Source: Trichormus_B sp936914905 (GTDB lineage Bacteria; Cyanobacteriota; Cyanobacteriia; Cyanobacteriales; Nostocaceae). From it: DNA of 64,000 nucleotides. This document shows positions 46,848 to 55,885 of this stretch, piece by piece. Both the position numbers and the translations under genes were made by a program. The stretch lies in assembly GCF_039871975.1 (NCBI RefSeq), contig NZ_JBDPLL010000001.1; one strand, written 5' to 3'. Each line of letters opens with the position of its first letter. Within the stretch, counting starts at the first letter, position 1. Below the pieces are notes generated by a model. That model did no database searches and was not told the DNA's origin. It was given only the letters and a program-made list of their open reading frames with translations.

Positions 46848-47186
46848 CTCTGTTAAGACTGTATTTGAATGTGGTTTAGCTTTGATCAGAAAATAGGCTG
46901 AATACCCAGTAATCAAACCCTAAAAACTCAAAAACTTTTGAGGGTTAAATATATTTTAAAGCTGAGATTTAGCTTGTTTCCCCCAGGGTAAGCCAGTTGA
47001 GGGCTAAAGCTCTCAGAGATTTTATGGTATCATGAATTAAATAACCTAAAGGGCGTGAAAACCCTGACAGATGCATAGGAAAACCAAATAGTCAAGGTAT
47101 ATTGGGGTTAGATTTCAACGTACTGTACCAGTGACTAATCACTGTTATCTCATCAAATTTCTGCTTATTATCAATCAACTGAGTTA
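46848..47186. other. Intergenic region upstream of por
   Basis: 339 bp up to the ISAzo13 copy. No gene is seen. 'agggcgtgaaaaccct' (about 47049) can form a short hairpin, and 'cgtactgtacc' near 47118 resembles the end of the MITE-like family. The por promoter should lie near 46850-46950. Confidence 0.4.
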
Positions 47187-47660
47187 GGAAAGTGGATTAA
47201 ATAAGNNNNNNNNNNNNNNNNNNNNNNNNNNNNNNNNNNNNNNNNNNNNNNNNNNNNNNNNNNNNNNNNNNNNNNNNNNNNNNNNNNNNNNNNNNNNNNN
47301 NNNNNAATAGCTCTCCCTATTACATCTTCATACAGGACTTACAGGCCTTAGTTAATGAACTGGCCATGGAAATTCCCATCCCTCATTATCCCCCCTACAC
47401 CTCCAAGTACAATCCTCATATTTCTCCCCTATGTCAGGGGCTGATTTTTGAGAGTGTCCAGACTGTAAAAGACCTCATGGCAACAGCAACCACCCGAACT
47501 GGACTCAAACTCTTGACGACCATTCTCTATAAAACCTATCAAACCGACCAAAATGTGCCTCTTGACTTCAAATCAAATCTGAAGATTGTTGTTGATGAAT
47601 TCTTACCCCAATGGAATTACACCCCTAAACCAGAGTTACAGGTTATTTAATCCACTATCC
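47187..47660 (+). mobile_element. ISAzo13-family element with a 100-N gap
   Basis: Left end GGAAAGTGGATTAAATAAG at 47187, gap at 47206-47305, right end ...TTATTTAATCCACTATCC at 47660. TTA flanks it on both sides (47184-47186 and 47661-47663), a 3-bp target duplication. Remaining coding sequence is the transposase C-terminus: LQALVNELAMEIPIPHYPPY, TSKYNPHISPLCQGLIFESV, TATTRTGLKLLTTILYKTYQ, FKSNLKIVVDEFLPQWNYTP, stop at 47648-47650. These match the Rhodopirellula-type DDE transposase of the ISAzo13 family. Confidence 0.85.
47206..47305. other. Assembly gap (100 N) in the ISAzo13 copy
   Basis: It replaces most of the transposase gene; the true length is unknown. An intact element would need roughly 1 kb here, whereas a deleted derivative like the 8592-9020 copy would need almost nothing. 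Confidence 0.95.
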
Positions 47661-47662
47661 TT

Positions 47663-47700
47663 ACCTAATTACTACCTAATTACTACCTAATTACTACCTA
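47663..47700. repeat. 11-bp tandem repeat adjoining the IS
   Basis: acctaattact is repeated three times and starts a fourth, immediately right of the IS target duplication. Confidence 0.8.
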
Positions 47701-47923
47701 TATAACTAACCCCATACCAATGCAGATAAGCCAGTATTTCCCAACAATTTTGAACTCTCTTGCTGTCTAGGTTTTAACTTAGATTCTGTACCTCATTGAT
47801 TAGATTCTGTACCTCATTGATCTGCAATCTGCTGTAAGTATCTCTTGTAATTGATATTAGTTAGAAAAGCAGGCAAGGCCTGCTATTAAGAATCTTTCAC
47901 AGTTTTCAGCTTTTACCTGATAA

Positions 47924-48328
47924 TTAACCACCACGCTTTAGGGCTAATTCAATACGATCAAACTCTAACTCTAGACGGTTTTTCAGTTTTTCAGGGATGG
48001 GACGGTTGGGGTAAGAACTATAGTGTCCAGCTAAGGAATTGAGTGCTGTTCGCATAGTTGTAAAAGAATTCAGACTAGAAACAGAATTAACTCTTTGATA
48101 ACGAGCAGAAAAGTCATTAATTTTTTGACGTGCTTCTGCTTGGAGTACTGCTTTATTTGGATCTTCTGGTGATACTTCTATGGCTTGTCTTAAAGTGTTG
48201 ACTACAGCTAACGTATCTTGACGATAATCTCCTGACAAGCCATCAGGAGTACCAGAACAACCGATTAAGCCAACGGTGACAACTAAAACCAGTGCCATCA
48301 GACGCGACCAATAATGTTTCATATCCAT
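47924..48328 (-). CDS. psb27: Photosystem II assembly lipoprotein Psb27
   Basis: 134 aa. A signal peptide (MALVLVVTVGLIGC) ends in a lipobox with Cys24 (LIGCSG). The mature part is the four-helix Psb27 fold: DYRQDTLAVVNTLRQAIEVS, ARQKINDFSARYQRVNSVSS, LNSLAGHYSSYPNRPIPEKL. It binds CP43 on the lumenal side during assembly and repair of photosystem II. It lies 94 bp downstream of cofH on the same strand. Confidence 0.9.
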   Translation of the reverse strand: MDMKHYWSRLMALVLVVTVGLIGCSGTPDGLSGDYRQDTLAVVNTLRQAIEVSPEDPNKAVLQAEARQKINDFSARYQRVNSVSSLNSFTTMRTALNSLAGHYSSYPNRPIPEKLKNRLELEFDRIELALKRGG

Positions 48329-48422
48329 TCATTAAAACAATATGTAAATCAACGTCCATCCTATCTTGGATTGGGATCAGTCAGTTATCAGTAGTTGTTC
48401 TCCCCCATCTTCCTCATCCCCC

Positions 48423-49562
48423 TCATCCCCCCACACCCTCATATAAGGTATTCCGTTGCTGGTAAGGTCTATTTAGGGATGCGATCACACCTTGTAGCGT
48501 TTCTACTTCCATGCACGTACCACCAATAGCCCCAGCGATGGTGGTAATGTGTTCTTCCATTAATGTGCCACCAATATCGTTACAACCCCAAGTTAAGGCT
48601 TCTGTTGCACCAGCCAGCCCTAATTTTACCCAACTTGGTTGATGATTAGGTATAAAATTTCCTAAGAATATCCGTGCTACCGCTGTTAATAACAGTACGT
48701 CAGGTAATACTGGTTGATCTCTTCCCACTCGACGACGTAAGGATTTTGGTGCTTCTTTTCCTACAAAGGGTAAGACAATAAATTCTGTGATCTTAGCAGG
48801 ATATCGTTGTTCTATTGCCGTTTGTTGGAGCGATCGCAATTTTTTTAAATGTCCAATTTGCTGTTCTGGGGTTTCAATATGCCCAGATAACATGGTACTA
48901 GTAGTAGGAACACCTAATTTGTGTGCCGTACTGACGATTTCTAGCCAAGTAGCAGTATCAATCTTTTCTGGACACAATACCCTTCTGACTTCATCATCTA
49001 ACACCTCGGCTGCTGTTCCTGGTATCGAACCCACACCCGCATCCCGCAAGGCTGTAATTACCTCAGTGTATGAAATTCCATCTAATCTGGCAATAAACTG
49101 GATTTCCTGGGGAGAAAATGCGTGTAAATGTAATAGTGGAAACTGGTGCTTAAGGGTTTCTACTAAATTAAGGTAATAAGGCAAAGATTTACCATTGATT
49201 TGTGCTTGTGGGTATAATCCGCCTTGCATACAGACTTCTGTCGCACCCCGACGCACCGCATCTGTAGATTTTTCCAAAATTTGTGCCCAATTTAATAAGT
49301 AAGCATCCTTATCACCATCATCTCGCCGAAAAGCACAAAAACTACAGTGCTGTTCACAGATGTTAGTAAAATTAATGTTACGATTAATTACGTAAGTAAC
49401 AGTCTCACCTGCTTGTTTTTGCCTCAGTTGGTCAGCTGTAACCCTAATAGAATTTACAGTCTGTGGGTCAGTTTGCTTTAATAAAACTACTGCCTCAGAT
49501 GGTGATATATTAAACCCTAGCAGCGAACGTTCAAGAATAGTATCCACAGTTATATTAGTCAC
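48423..49562 (-). CDS. cofH: FO synthase subunit CofH (radical SAM)
   Basis: 379 aa, GTG start at 49562. Radical SAM motif CEQHCSFC (Cys69, Cys73, Cys76) in NFTNICEQHC, followed by GATEVCMQGGLYPQ, SPQEIQFIARLDGISYTEVI, GSIPGTAAEVLDD and TTSTMLSGHIETPEQQIGHL, matching the CofH subunit that, with CofG, makes the deazaflavin FO from tyrosine and a pyrimidine. In cyanobacteria FO serves as an antenna in photolyases. CofG is not in the window. Confidence 0.92.
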   Translation of the reverse strand: MTNITVDTILERSLLGFNISPSEAVVLLKQTDPQTVNSIRVTADQLRQKQAGETVTYVINRNINFTNICEQHCSFCAFRRDDGDKDAYLLNWAQILEKSTDAVRRGATEVCMQGGLYPQAQINGKSLPYYLNLVETLKHQFPLLHLHAFSPQEIQFIARLDGISYTEVITALRDAGVGSIPGTAAEVLDDEVRRVLCPEKIDTATWLEIVSTAHKLGVPTTSTMLSGHIETPEQQIGHLKKLRSLQQTAIEQRYPAKITEFIVLPFVGKEAPKSLRRRVGRDQPVLPDVLLLTAVARIFLGNFIPNHQPSWVKLGLAGATEALTWGCNDIGGTLMEEHITTIAGAIGGTCMEVETLQGVIASLNRPYQQRNTLYEGVGG

Positions 49563-49586
49563 AGTTCATCAAAATTTTATTAAGCT

Positions 49587-51162
49587 ATGAATAAATTAAA
49601 AGCCACAGCACCATTATTTATAATTTTGTCAGCTGTCATTTTTTCTTTATATCTACGGTCACAAGTTCCAGATGACATTTACTTTAGTAGTGATGTTGGA
49701 CTCAAAGCATTGTTAGCTAAACAACTTAGTTCTGGTAATTTATGTTTTGATCTAAACCTCCAAGTACCACCATGGGTGTATAATATCTAGGACAGTGGAT
49801 TATATACTTTTAAACCACCATTTAGCTATAGAATTTCCAGTCTTTATTATATTACATTCCCATTTATATTTTCCCTAGTTACTGCTCCATTTTATGCAAT
49901 TTTCGGCTACAGAGGATTTTATATAATTCCTTTAATTTCTGCATGGATTATCTGGTTTTTTATCGTCTCTGTCAGTCTTTTAAACTTGATAATTTCATCA
50001 TTTCCCTGGGTTTAATAACTCTGATTTTTGCCTCTCCACTAACTATGTATAGCAGCATGTATTGGGAACATAGACTGGCAGTAGGTTTAGCATTTAGTGG
50101 GCTAGTTATGCTCTTTTTGAGCAGAGAAGATCAATTTATAAACAAAGCATCTATACTCAGTGGCATATTAATTGGTTTATAAGTCTGGTTTAGACCACAA
50201 TTTCTAGCTATAGTAGCTCTTTTGAACATATTAATAACTGTTTTATTTTTAATGAAAGTAAAATTCGATTTAATTACAATCATAAACAATATTAAAATAA
50301 TATTTATAGCAAGTTTAATCTTAACAAGATTCTACTTATTCACATTGAATAAAGTTATTTATAATTATCCTTTGGGTGCTCATGTTTTCCCAGTGGTATA
50401 AAATTTTTCATTATCATAAAGACTATTAAAATCATGGAAGTTTTTTAATGAACTTAAAAACAACTTGCTAAAACATTTACTGATCATATACTTTGGATTA
50501 GCAATTTGTTTTATTTTCATATTCAAAATTGATTTTTGATTAAAAACTGGAGGCAAACAAATATTACTGATATCATCTTTATTTCTGTTGATAGTGCCGA
50601 TACTTATTCCTAGTTAAGGTGGTAAACAGTGGGGATCACGATTTTTATTAATTATCATCCCATTAGTTAATATCATAGCTATATCTGGTTTGAAGAAAAC
50701 ATGGAAAATTAAACAATTTGGTATAATAAGATATATTAGCACAGGAATTTTAGCTATACTATTTATCTTGGGATTAAATCTAAACATCATTGAAGGTACA
50801 AAAACCTAGTATCAAAAAGGCAAAAAAGAAAATATTTAAGTTCTTGATTTGTTGCGTAAAGTATAGTAACAAAATCGTAGCTGTAGGTAACCAATATGTT
50901 GGGCAAAGTTTTGAAGCCACTTTTAAACAGAAAATATTTTTATTACTAAAGAACCTGAATATGTAAGTAAATTGGCTTGAGCATTAAATGAACAAGGATA
51001 TAAAAAATTCTGTATGTATGTCCTTTTTATGATGAATGCTTTTCTTCTCCCGAAATACCTGATCAATTAAAGTTAGTCAGAAAGCAAAAAGAATTAACAA
51101 TTCAACTGAAAAAGATTAAGAAAAATGAAAGATACAGAATAGAAGAGTCCACAATATCTTAA
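49587..51162 (+). pseudogene. Membrane glycosyltransferase-like gene, degraded
   Basis: From ATG 49587: MNKLKATAPLFIILSAVIFS, SQVPDDIYFSSDVGLKALLA, KQLSSGNLCFDLNLQVPPWV, stop, then many broken hydrophobic segments (LITLIFASPLTMYSSMYWEH, LAVGLAFSGLVMLFLS). The soluble tail reads SNKIVAVGNQYVGQSFEATF, ALNEQGYKKFLYVCPFYDEC, LVRKQKELTIQLKKIKKNER. It resembles polytopic cyanobacterial glycosyltransferase-39/83-like proteins with a C-terminal domain, but the exact family is unclear. More than ten stops. Confidence 0.55.
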
Positions 51163-51188
51163 AATGAAAAAACAAATTAATAGAAATA

Positions 51189-52850
51189 ATGAAGACGAAT
51201 TTACCCAGTAATTACCTGAAACAAATCTTGTCTGTAGAAAAATTATCCCTAATAGTGATCGCAATAGCAGTTATAATCTGAATTATCAATTTAGGAAATA
51301 GAGAATTTTGCTATGACGAAGTTTTATCATTACTACTTTCTACCAGTCGAAATGGGGGTTACAAAACTCCCGGAGATGCACCAGTTATATTAGGAGAATA
51401 TACATCCTTATTAAGCTTGCCTAAGGAAGTAAGTTTAGGAAATGTCCTTCAAACTATCACTCTACTAATTAAACGTCTCTTGGGTGGAGAACCTCATCCA
51501 CCAATATTTTTTTAAGTCAACACTTTTGGTTACGGCTTTTTGGCAATAGCGAAGCAGCTATGAGGAGTTTAAACACTTTATTAAGTACAGTTTCAATGGG
51601 TGGCGCTTATGGTTTAGGGAAATTTTTTTTAGGACATCGTGGTGGACTTTTTTTTGCAGCACTTGTAGCCATTAGTCCATTTTATTTATTTCATTCCCTC
51701 AATCTCAGAATGTATACACCTCTAGTATTATAGGTAATTCTCAGCAGATGGTGCTTGCTATATCTAATTGAACAGAAAAATTCTGACATTAGCCAAAGTC
51801 GTCCCAGTAAGTTGTTATGGAATGGGCTTTTAATTATTTCTATTGCTGCTGGTTTGATGACTTTTTCTTTATATGCCTATTGGCTAATAGTTTTAGGAGT
51901 ATTGGTACTTTATTTAGATAGAAGACATTCGTTTCAACATGGTTTACGCTTAGGTACTGGAGTTTTATTAACTATGCCTTTGGTATTATGGGGAACAATT
52001 AAACAACTTCGTAACACTGAGTTAGATCGTTTTGGTAAAGCCAAATCTACATTACCTCCCTTGTTAGGACATTTACAGAATTTTACTAAAACCTTAGGTA
52101 CTGACATATTGATAGGGGACTGGGCAACTAGTTTAGATCCTATTGTCATTACTTTATCTGGTTGTTTAGTAATCTTGGTATTTGTTGAGTTTAGTATTCA
52201 TCTGTGAAAACAAAATGAACAACAAAAGTTAGGTACAGTTTTAATATTAGGTTTAATATTAGGCATTTTACCGATATTATTAGGACTGATAGTAGATATT
52301 GTTACCAAAAAATTTACCTTGGGTTTTGGCTTTGGTAGAACTTTGATTATTATGCTACCTGGCTGTTTATTATTAATCACTTTGTGGGTAGAGAAAGTAG
52401 TTTATAAACAATGGTGTAGCCTGGTAGCTGGTGGAATATTGCTAATGTACCTAACAATTAGTATTGGTGATTTAATTTTGCGACATCGCTCAGTCTTTCA
52501 TTCAGTTGCAGAATTAATTCCCAAAGATGTAAATCAGCCAACTTTAATTGCCATGAACTCGAAAGCCTGGGGTCATGTAAACCGTTTAGCTTATTATATT
52601 CCTACTGATTATCCGGTTATGTTGTTATCTCACTACCCCGCAGATTTGGCAACTCATTTAGAAAAGATTATCAAGCAAGAACCAGCTTGATATGCTCGTA
52701 TTATTTCGTTAAATAGCGGTGATCCTTTGTGGTCACGTTTGAAAACAGAAACGGAAATAAAGCGGAAAGAACAAAAAACAGAACAAATTTCATCATCTCA
52801 GTTTCGATTAAAAGAAACAAAAAATCTTTCAGGTACAATGAAGCTTGATA
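51189..52850 (+). pseudogene. Glycosyltransferase family 39-type membrane protein, degraded
   Basis: MKTNLPSNYLKQILSVEKLS starts at 51189. After a stop comes NLGNREFCYDEVLSLLLSTS, where the D-E pair resembles the conserved acidic site of GT39 (PMT-like) enzymes, then YTSLLSLPKEVSLGNVLQTI, LIKRLLGGEPHPPIFF and hydrophobic segments. Open stretches at 51755-52207 and 52319-52690 (SIAAGLMTFSLYAYWLIVLG; LGFGFGRTLIIMLPGCLLLI; WGHVNRLAYYIPTDYPVML) belong to the same protein in different frames. It would have transferred sugar from a lipid carrier at the membrane. It lies upstream of an intact polyprenyl-sugar type GT2-GtrA gene. Confidence 0.6.
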
Positions 52851-53057
52851 AATTTACAGCCAAGCTTTACACAATCTCATCCAGAAATTAAATACTGAAA
52901 AATAAAAGTATGAGGTGTAATTTACCTTTGTTAGTTTGCAGGGAACATCCCAAATGTGTAAGTTTATTTTTATCTGACTTTTTTTTAATAAAAGATGTAT
53001 TGTGCTAATAAGTAAACTTTATACATGTAATCCCGCAATTACAAATTTACTAACTTT

Positions 53058-54299
53058 ATGAATGCAAACTCATCAAACTCCCTATTAGTAGTTCCCACTG
53101 GGGCATTGAAGATTTCTGAACATCCACTTACTGATGTGCATAGAGATAATCCCATTCTGTTATCTCTGGTGATTCCTACTTATAAAGAGCGTAATAATAT
53201 TGAGAATATTATCAATATCCTCAGTAGGTTGCTGGATGAAGCTGTCCCTGGTAATTATGAGCTAATTATAGTTGATGATGATAGCCCGGACTTAACTTGG
53301 GAACTAGCACAATCTCTACTTCCAGATTATCCGCAGTTGCGCGTGATGCGTCGTCAAGAGGAATGGGGACTATCTTCAGCGGTGATTCGTGGTTGGCAAG
53401 TTGCTACAGGGCGTATTTTGGGTGTGATTGATGGAGATTTACAACATCCACCAGAACTGTTGATACAACTGTTGCAGAAGATAGAACAGGGGGCAGATTT
53501 GGCTTTAGCTAGTCGTCACGTAGATGGCGGTGGTGTGAGTAGTTGGAGTGTAATCAGGCGCTTTTTGTCTCGTGGGGCGCAGGTTTTAGGTTTGATTATT
53601 TTACCTGGTGTATTGGGTAGAGTTACTGACCCAATGAGTGGTTATTTTATGGTGCGTCGGAGTGCAATCGCAGGTGCAACAATGAATCCTGTAGGGTATA
53701 AAATTCTTCTAGAAGTGATTGGTCGCGGACAAGTTAGAGAAATTGCTGAAGCCGGTTATATCTTTCGTGAACGTACTGAAGGCGAAAGCAAGGTAACGTG
53801 GAAGCAATATATAGAGTATATTCAACACTTAATCCGTTTACGAGTATCTACTGGACGATTAGGCAAAATTAGTCAAAAAGTTAATTTCCCCGTTGGTCGA
53901 TTTATCCGCTTTGGTGTAGTAGGATTCAGTGGGGTATTTGTAGATATGGCAGTGCTTTATTTACTCAGTGACCCTTCAACTCTTGCTTTACCTTTAACGC
54001 GGAGTAAAATTATTTCTGGTGAAATTGCCATTTTCAACAATTTTTTGTGGAATGACGCGTGGACATTTGCGGATATTTCCATGCAACAAAAAGGTTGGAA
54101 GCAAAGAAGCAAGCGGTTTTTCAAGTTTAATGTGATTTGCTGGGCAGGATTAGTTTTAAATGTAGTTGTTTTGAATATAGTCTTTAATTTATTGATTCCT
54201 AATCGGTATATTGCCAACTTAATTGCGATCGCAGTTGCTACAATTTGGAATTTCTGGGTTAACCTGAAACTAAGTTGGCGGGTAACTGATGTCAAATAG
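53058..54299 (+). CDS. Glycosyltransferase family 2 fused to GtrA membrane domain
   Basis: 413 aa. The GT2 domain (residues about 30-270) has LSLVIPTYKERNNIENIINI, LIIVDDDSPDLTWELA and ILGVIDGDLQHPPELLIQLL, typical of dolichyl/polyprenyl-phosphate mannose synthases (DPM1-like). The C-terminal part is a GtrA-like four-helix membrane domain (FIRFGVVGFSGVFVDMAVLY; FNNFLWNDAWTFAD; NLIAIAVATIWNFWVNLKLS). Likely makes or flips polyprenyl-phosphate sugar. The degraded GT39-like genes just upstream are its natural users, so the pathway may be partly lost. The gene itself is intact. Confidence 0.85.
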   Translation: MNANSSNSLLVVPTGALKISEHPLTDVHRDNPILLSLVIPTYKERNNIENIINILSRLLDEAVPGNYELIIVDDDSPDLTWELAQSLLPDYPQLRVMRRQEEWGLSSAVIRGWQVATGRILGVIDGDLQHPPELLIQLLQKIEQGADLALASRHVDGGGVSSWSVIRRFLSRGAQVLGLIILPGVLGRVTDPMSGYFMVRRSAIAGATMNPVGYKILLEVIGRGQVREIAEAGYIFRERTEGESKVTWKQYIEYIQHLIRLRVSTGRLGKISQKVNFPVGRFIRFGVVGFSGVFVDMAVLYLLSDPSTLALPLTRSKIISGEIAIFNNFLWNDAWTFADISMQQKGWKQRSKRFFKFNVICWAGLVLNVVVLNIVFNLLIPNRYIANLIAIAVATIWNFWVNLKLSWRVTDVK

Positions 54300-54304
54300 T
54301 CGAT

Positions 54305-54860
54305 TTAACCTTTTCTATTAGTCTGCATATAACGGTAAATTGCGGCAATATTATGGGCATCATCAATACCTCTGTGATGTGTGCCTTTTAATTCCATCCC
54401 TAAATATTGCAAGCAAGGCTTGTTCCATGCCAAATTTATTATATACACCTAAATATTCAGAAAATTCTTTTTTGATATTTCTGTCTACTGCACCAAAAGG
54501 ATATGGAACATTATGAAATCTGCAATCTTGTAAAAATCGCATTTTGTCGTAATTTCCCCAAGAACAAAATATATCATTAGGAAATGAATTCATCCACTCT
54601 GCCAATTTTGACATCACTTCTGAAAATTGAGGTGCAGCATCAACTTGATGTTGATAAATAGTCGTCGAATTTATCCATAACTCTGTCAAAATGGGATTTA
54701 TCACAGGTTTCATAAATTGTTGAAACTCAGAATCAATTTCCCGGGGTTGGCGATTTAGTATCACTGCACCAATTTCAATATCTTCGATTTCGTGACGGTA
54801 AAATGTATGCTTATCACAACAAGTAGCGTCCAGATCAATGACCATGAAATAGTGATTCAT
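54305..54860 (-). pseudogene. DEDDh 3'-5' exonuclease, frameshifted by a 4-bp duplication
   Basis: From ATG 54860: MNHYFMVIDLDATCCDKHTF, IEDIEIGAVILNRQPREIDS, CSWGNYDKMRFLQDCRFHNV, KKEFSEYLGVYNKFGMEQAL. A duplicated CTTG (about 54418-54425) then shifts the frame; the original frame continues as LGMELKGTHHRGIDDAHNIA, AIYRYMQTNRKG to TAA at 54305. The shift removes the ExoIII motif (H-x4-D). The first motif is DLDAT where DLEAT is expected, so one catalytic acid is also changed (E to D). The frame as it stands ends 165 aa with a false tail. Confidence 0.75.
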
Positions 54861-54873
54861 AAAAAATTAAAAT

Positions 54874-55320
54874 TTATTTAGACGAAAACGGTTTTAGCCA
54901 ATTAAGTAAAATAGCAGTATCAAGAACAAAAGCTGCTAAAGTAAACCAGAAAATACTTTCTCCAGCTAAGATCAAAAAAGGCAAAAGTGTATTATTTACA
55001 TTCCAGCCAAATTCTATCTGGTTTAATCCCCGCACCAAACTAAAAGCAAATACAGCACCAGATTTGAGTTGGGGATTTTCATCTACGCAGATAATATAGC
55101 GGTAAGTGACACCAAATAGGAAACCAGAGAAACCTTCAATTCCAGCACTCAGCAAAAATTGTAAATTAATTAGCTGAAATTGATTAATATTCAGTATCGA
55201 AAAATACTGATTCAGCAGCAAACCATTAACAACAGTAGTGATTAAGAAAGCTAAACCAGCAGATAAACCACCAATAAGCCCTACTTTAAGAGATTCTAAT
55301 CGTTCTGCAATCATTTCCAT
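54874..55320 (-). CDS. Hypothetical integral membrane protein
   Basis: 148 aa with four likely membrane segments: LIGGLSAGLAFLITTVVNGL, LQFLLSAGIEGFSGFLFGVT, LKSGAVFAFSLVRGLNQIEF and ILAGESIFWFTLAAFVLDTA. ATG 55320 (MEMIAERLESLKVGLIGG). The protein resembles cyanobacterial conserved membrane proteins of unknown function. It lies 13 bp upstream of the exonuclease remnant on the same strand and divergent from petN. Confidence 0.65.
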   Translation of the reverse strand: MEMIAERLESLKVGLIGGLSAGLAFLITTVVNGLLLNQYFSILNINQFQLINLQFLLSAGIEGFSGFLFGVTYRYIICVDENPQLKSGAVFAFSLVRGLNQIEFGWNVNNTLLPFLILAGESIFWFTLAAFVLDTAILLNWLKPFSSK

Positions 55321-55421
55321 AATCTAGCCCAACCTCGGATAAACACCATTGAGCAATCAACCTCTTTTTCCCAGTATGATAAACATTAGAGATCTTTTGT
55401 AATTATTTGAAAAGTAGAACT

Positions 55422-55508
55422 ATGATTTTGACACTGGGATGGGTATCACTTTTAGTTGTGTTCACATGGTCGATTTCTATGGTAGTTTGGGGACGCAACG
55501 GACTATAG
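55422..55508 (+). CDS. petN: Cytochrome b6f complex subunit PetN
   Basis: 28 aa: MILTLGWVSLLVVFTWSISM then VVWGRNGL, a single membrane helix nearly identical to the consensus of PetN (subunit 8), required for assembly of the cytochrome b6f complex in thylakoids. It is shorter than usual gene-finding limits but unmistakable. The stop is 7 bp before the next small gene. Confidence 0.92.
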   Translation: MILTLGWVSLLVVFTWSISMVVWGRNGL

Positions 55509-55515
55509 AGGAATC

Positions 55516-55677
55516 GTGGAAAGTCCATATTTGATTATTTTGGCTTTGATAGCCATAGTGCTGCTAGTAGGAGTCACTGGTGGTGTAGTTTATTTAACAC
55601 TAGCAGATTGGCGTGATCGCCGTCGTCGAGAAGACGAAACCCGCGAACTTAAACACAGCACTGCCAAACGACGCTGA
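55516..55677 (+). CDS. Small membrane protein next to petN
   Basis: 53 aa from GTG 55516, 7 bp after the petN stop: MESPYLIILALIAIVLLVGV, TGGVVYLTLADWRDRRRRED, ETRELKHSTAKRR. One N-terminal membrane helix and a highly basic cytoplasmic tail. AGAGGAATC just upstream gives a ribosome site overlapping the petN stop, so it is probably translated from the petN mRNA. Function unknown; its position suggests a thylakoid role. Confidence 0.65.
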   Translation: MESPYLIILALIAIVLLVGVTGGVVYLTLADWRDRRRREDETRELKHSTAKRR

Positions 55678-55885
55678 TTTTTATACAGCAAATATCAGCA
55701 TGTTTTATGGCTTAAAAAACCTATTTGTGGGGATGGGATTGAGATCGTATCCCCACATATTCATATTATACAAATATAATACAGAAACCAATATTGAATA
55801 TTTATTGTTACCTTATAGAAGAATTATATTGACAACCCTGTGGGAAGTGATACAACCGACTTCCCAAAAAGAATATCAACCAGGC

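Noticed and set aside
46980..47120. Possible TnpB guide-RNA / IS605 right-end remnant ('agggcgtgaaaaccctgaca' and 'gatttcaac')
   Set aside because: Only short motif resemblance; no TnpB coding sequence nearby and no second copy in the window to define an end.
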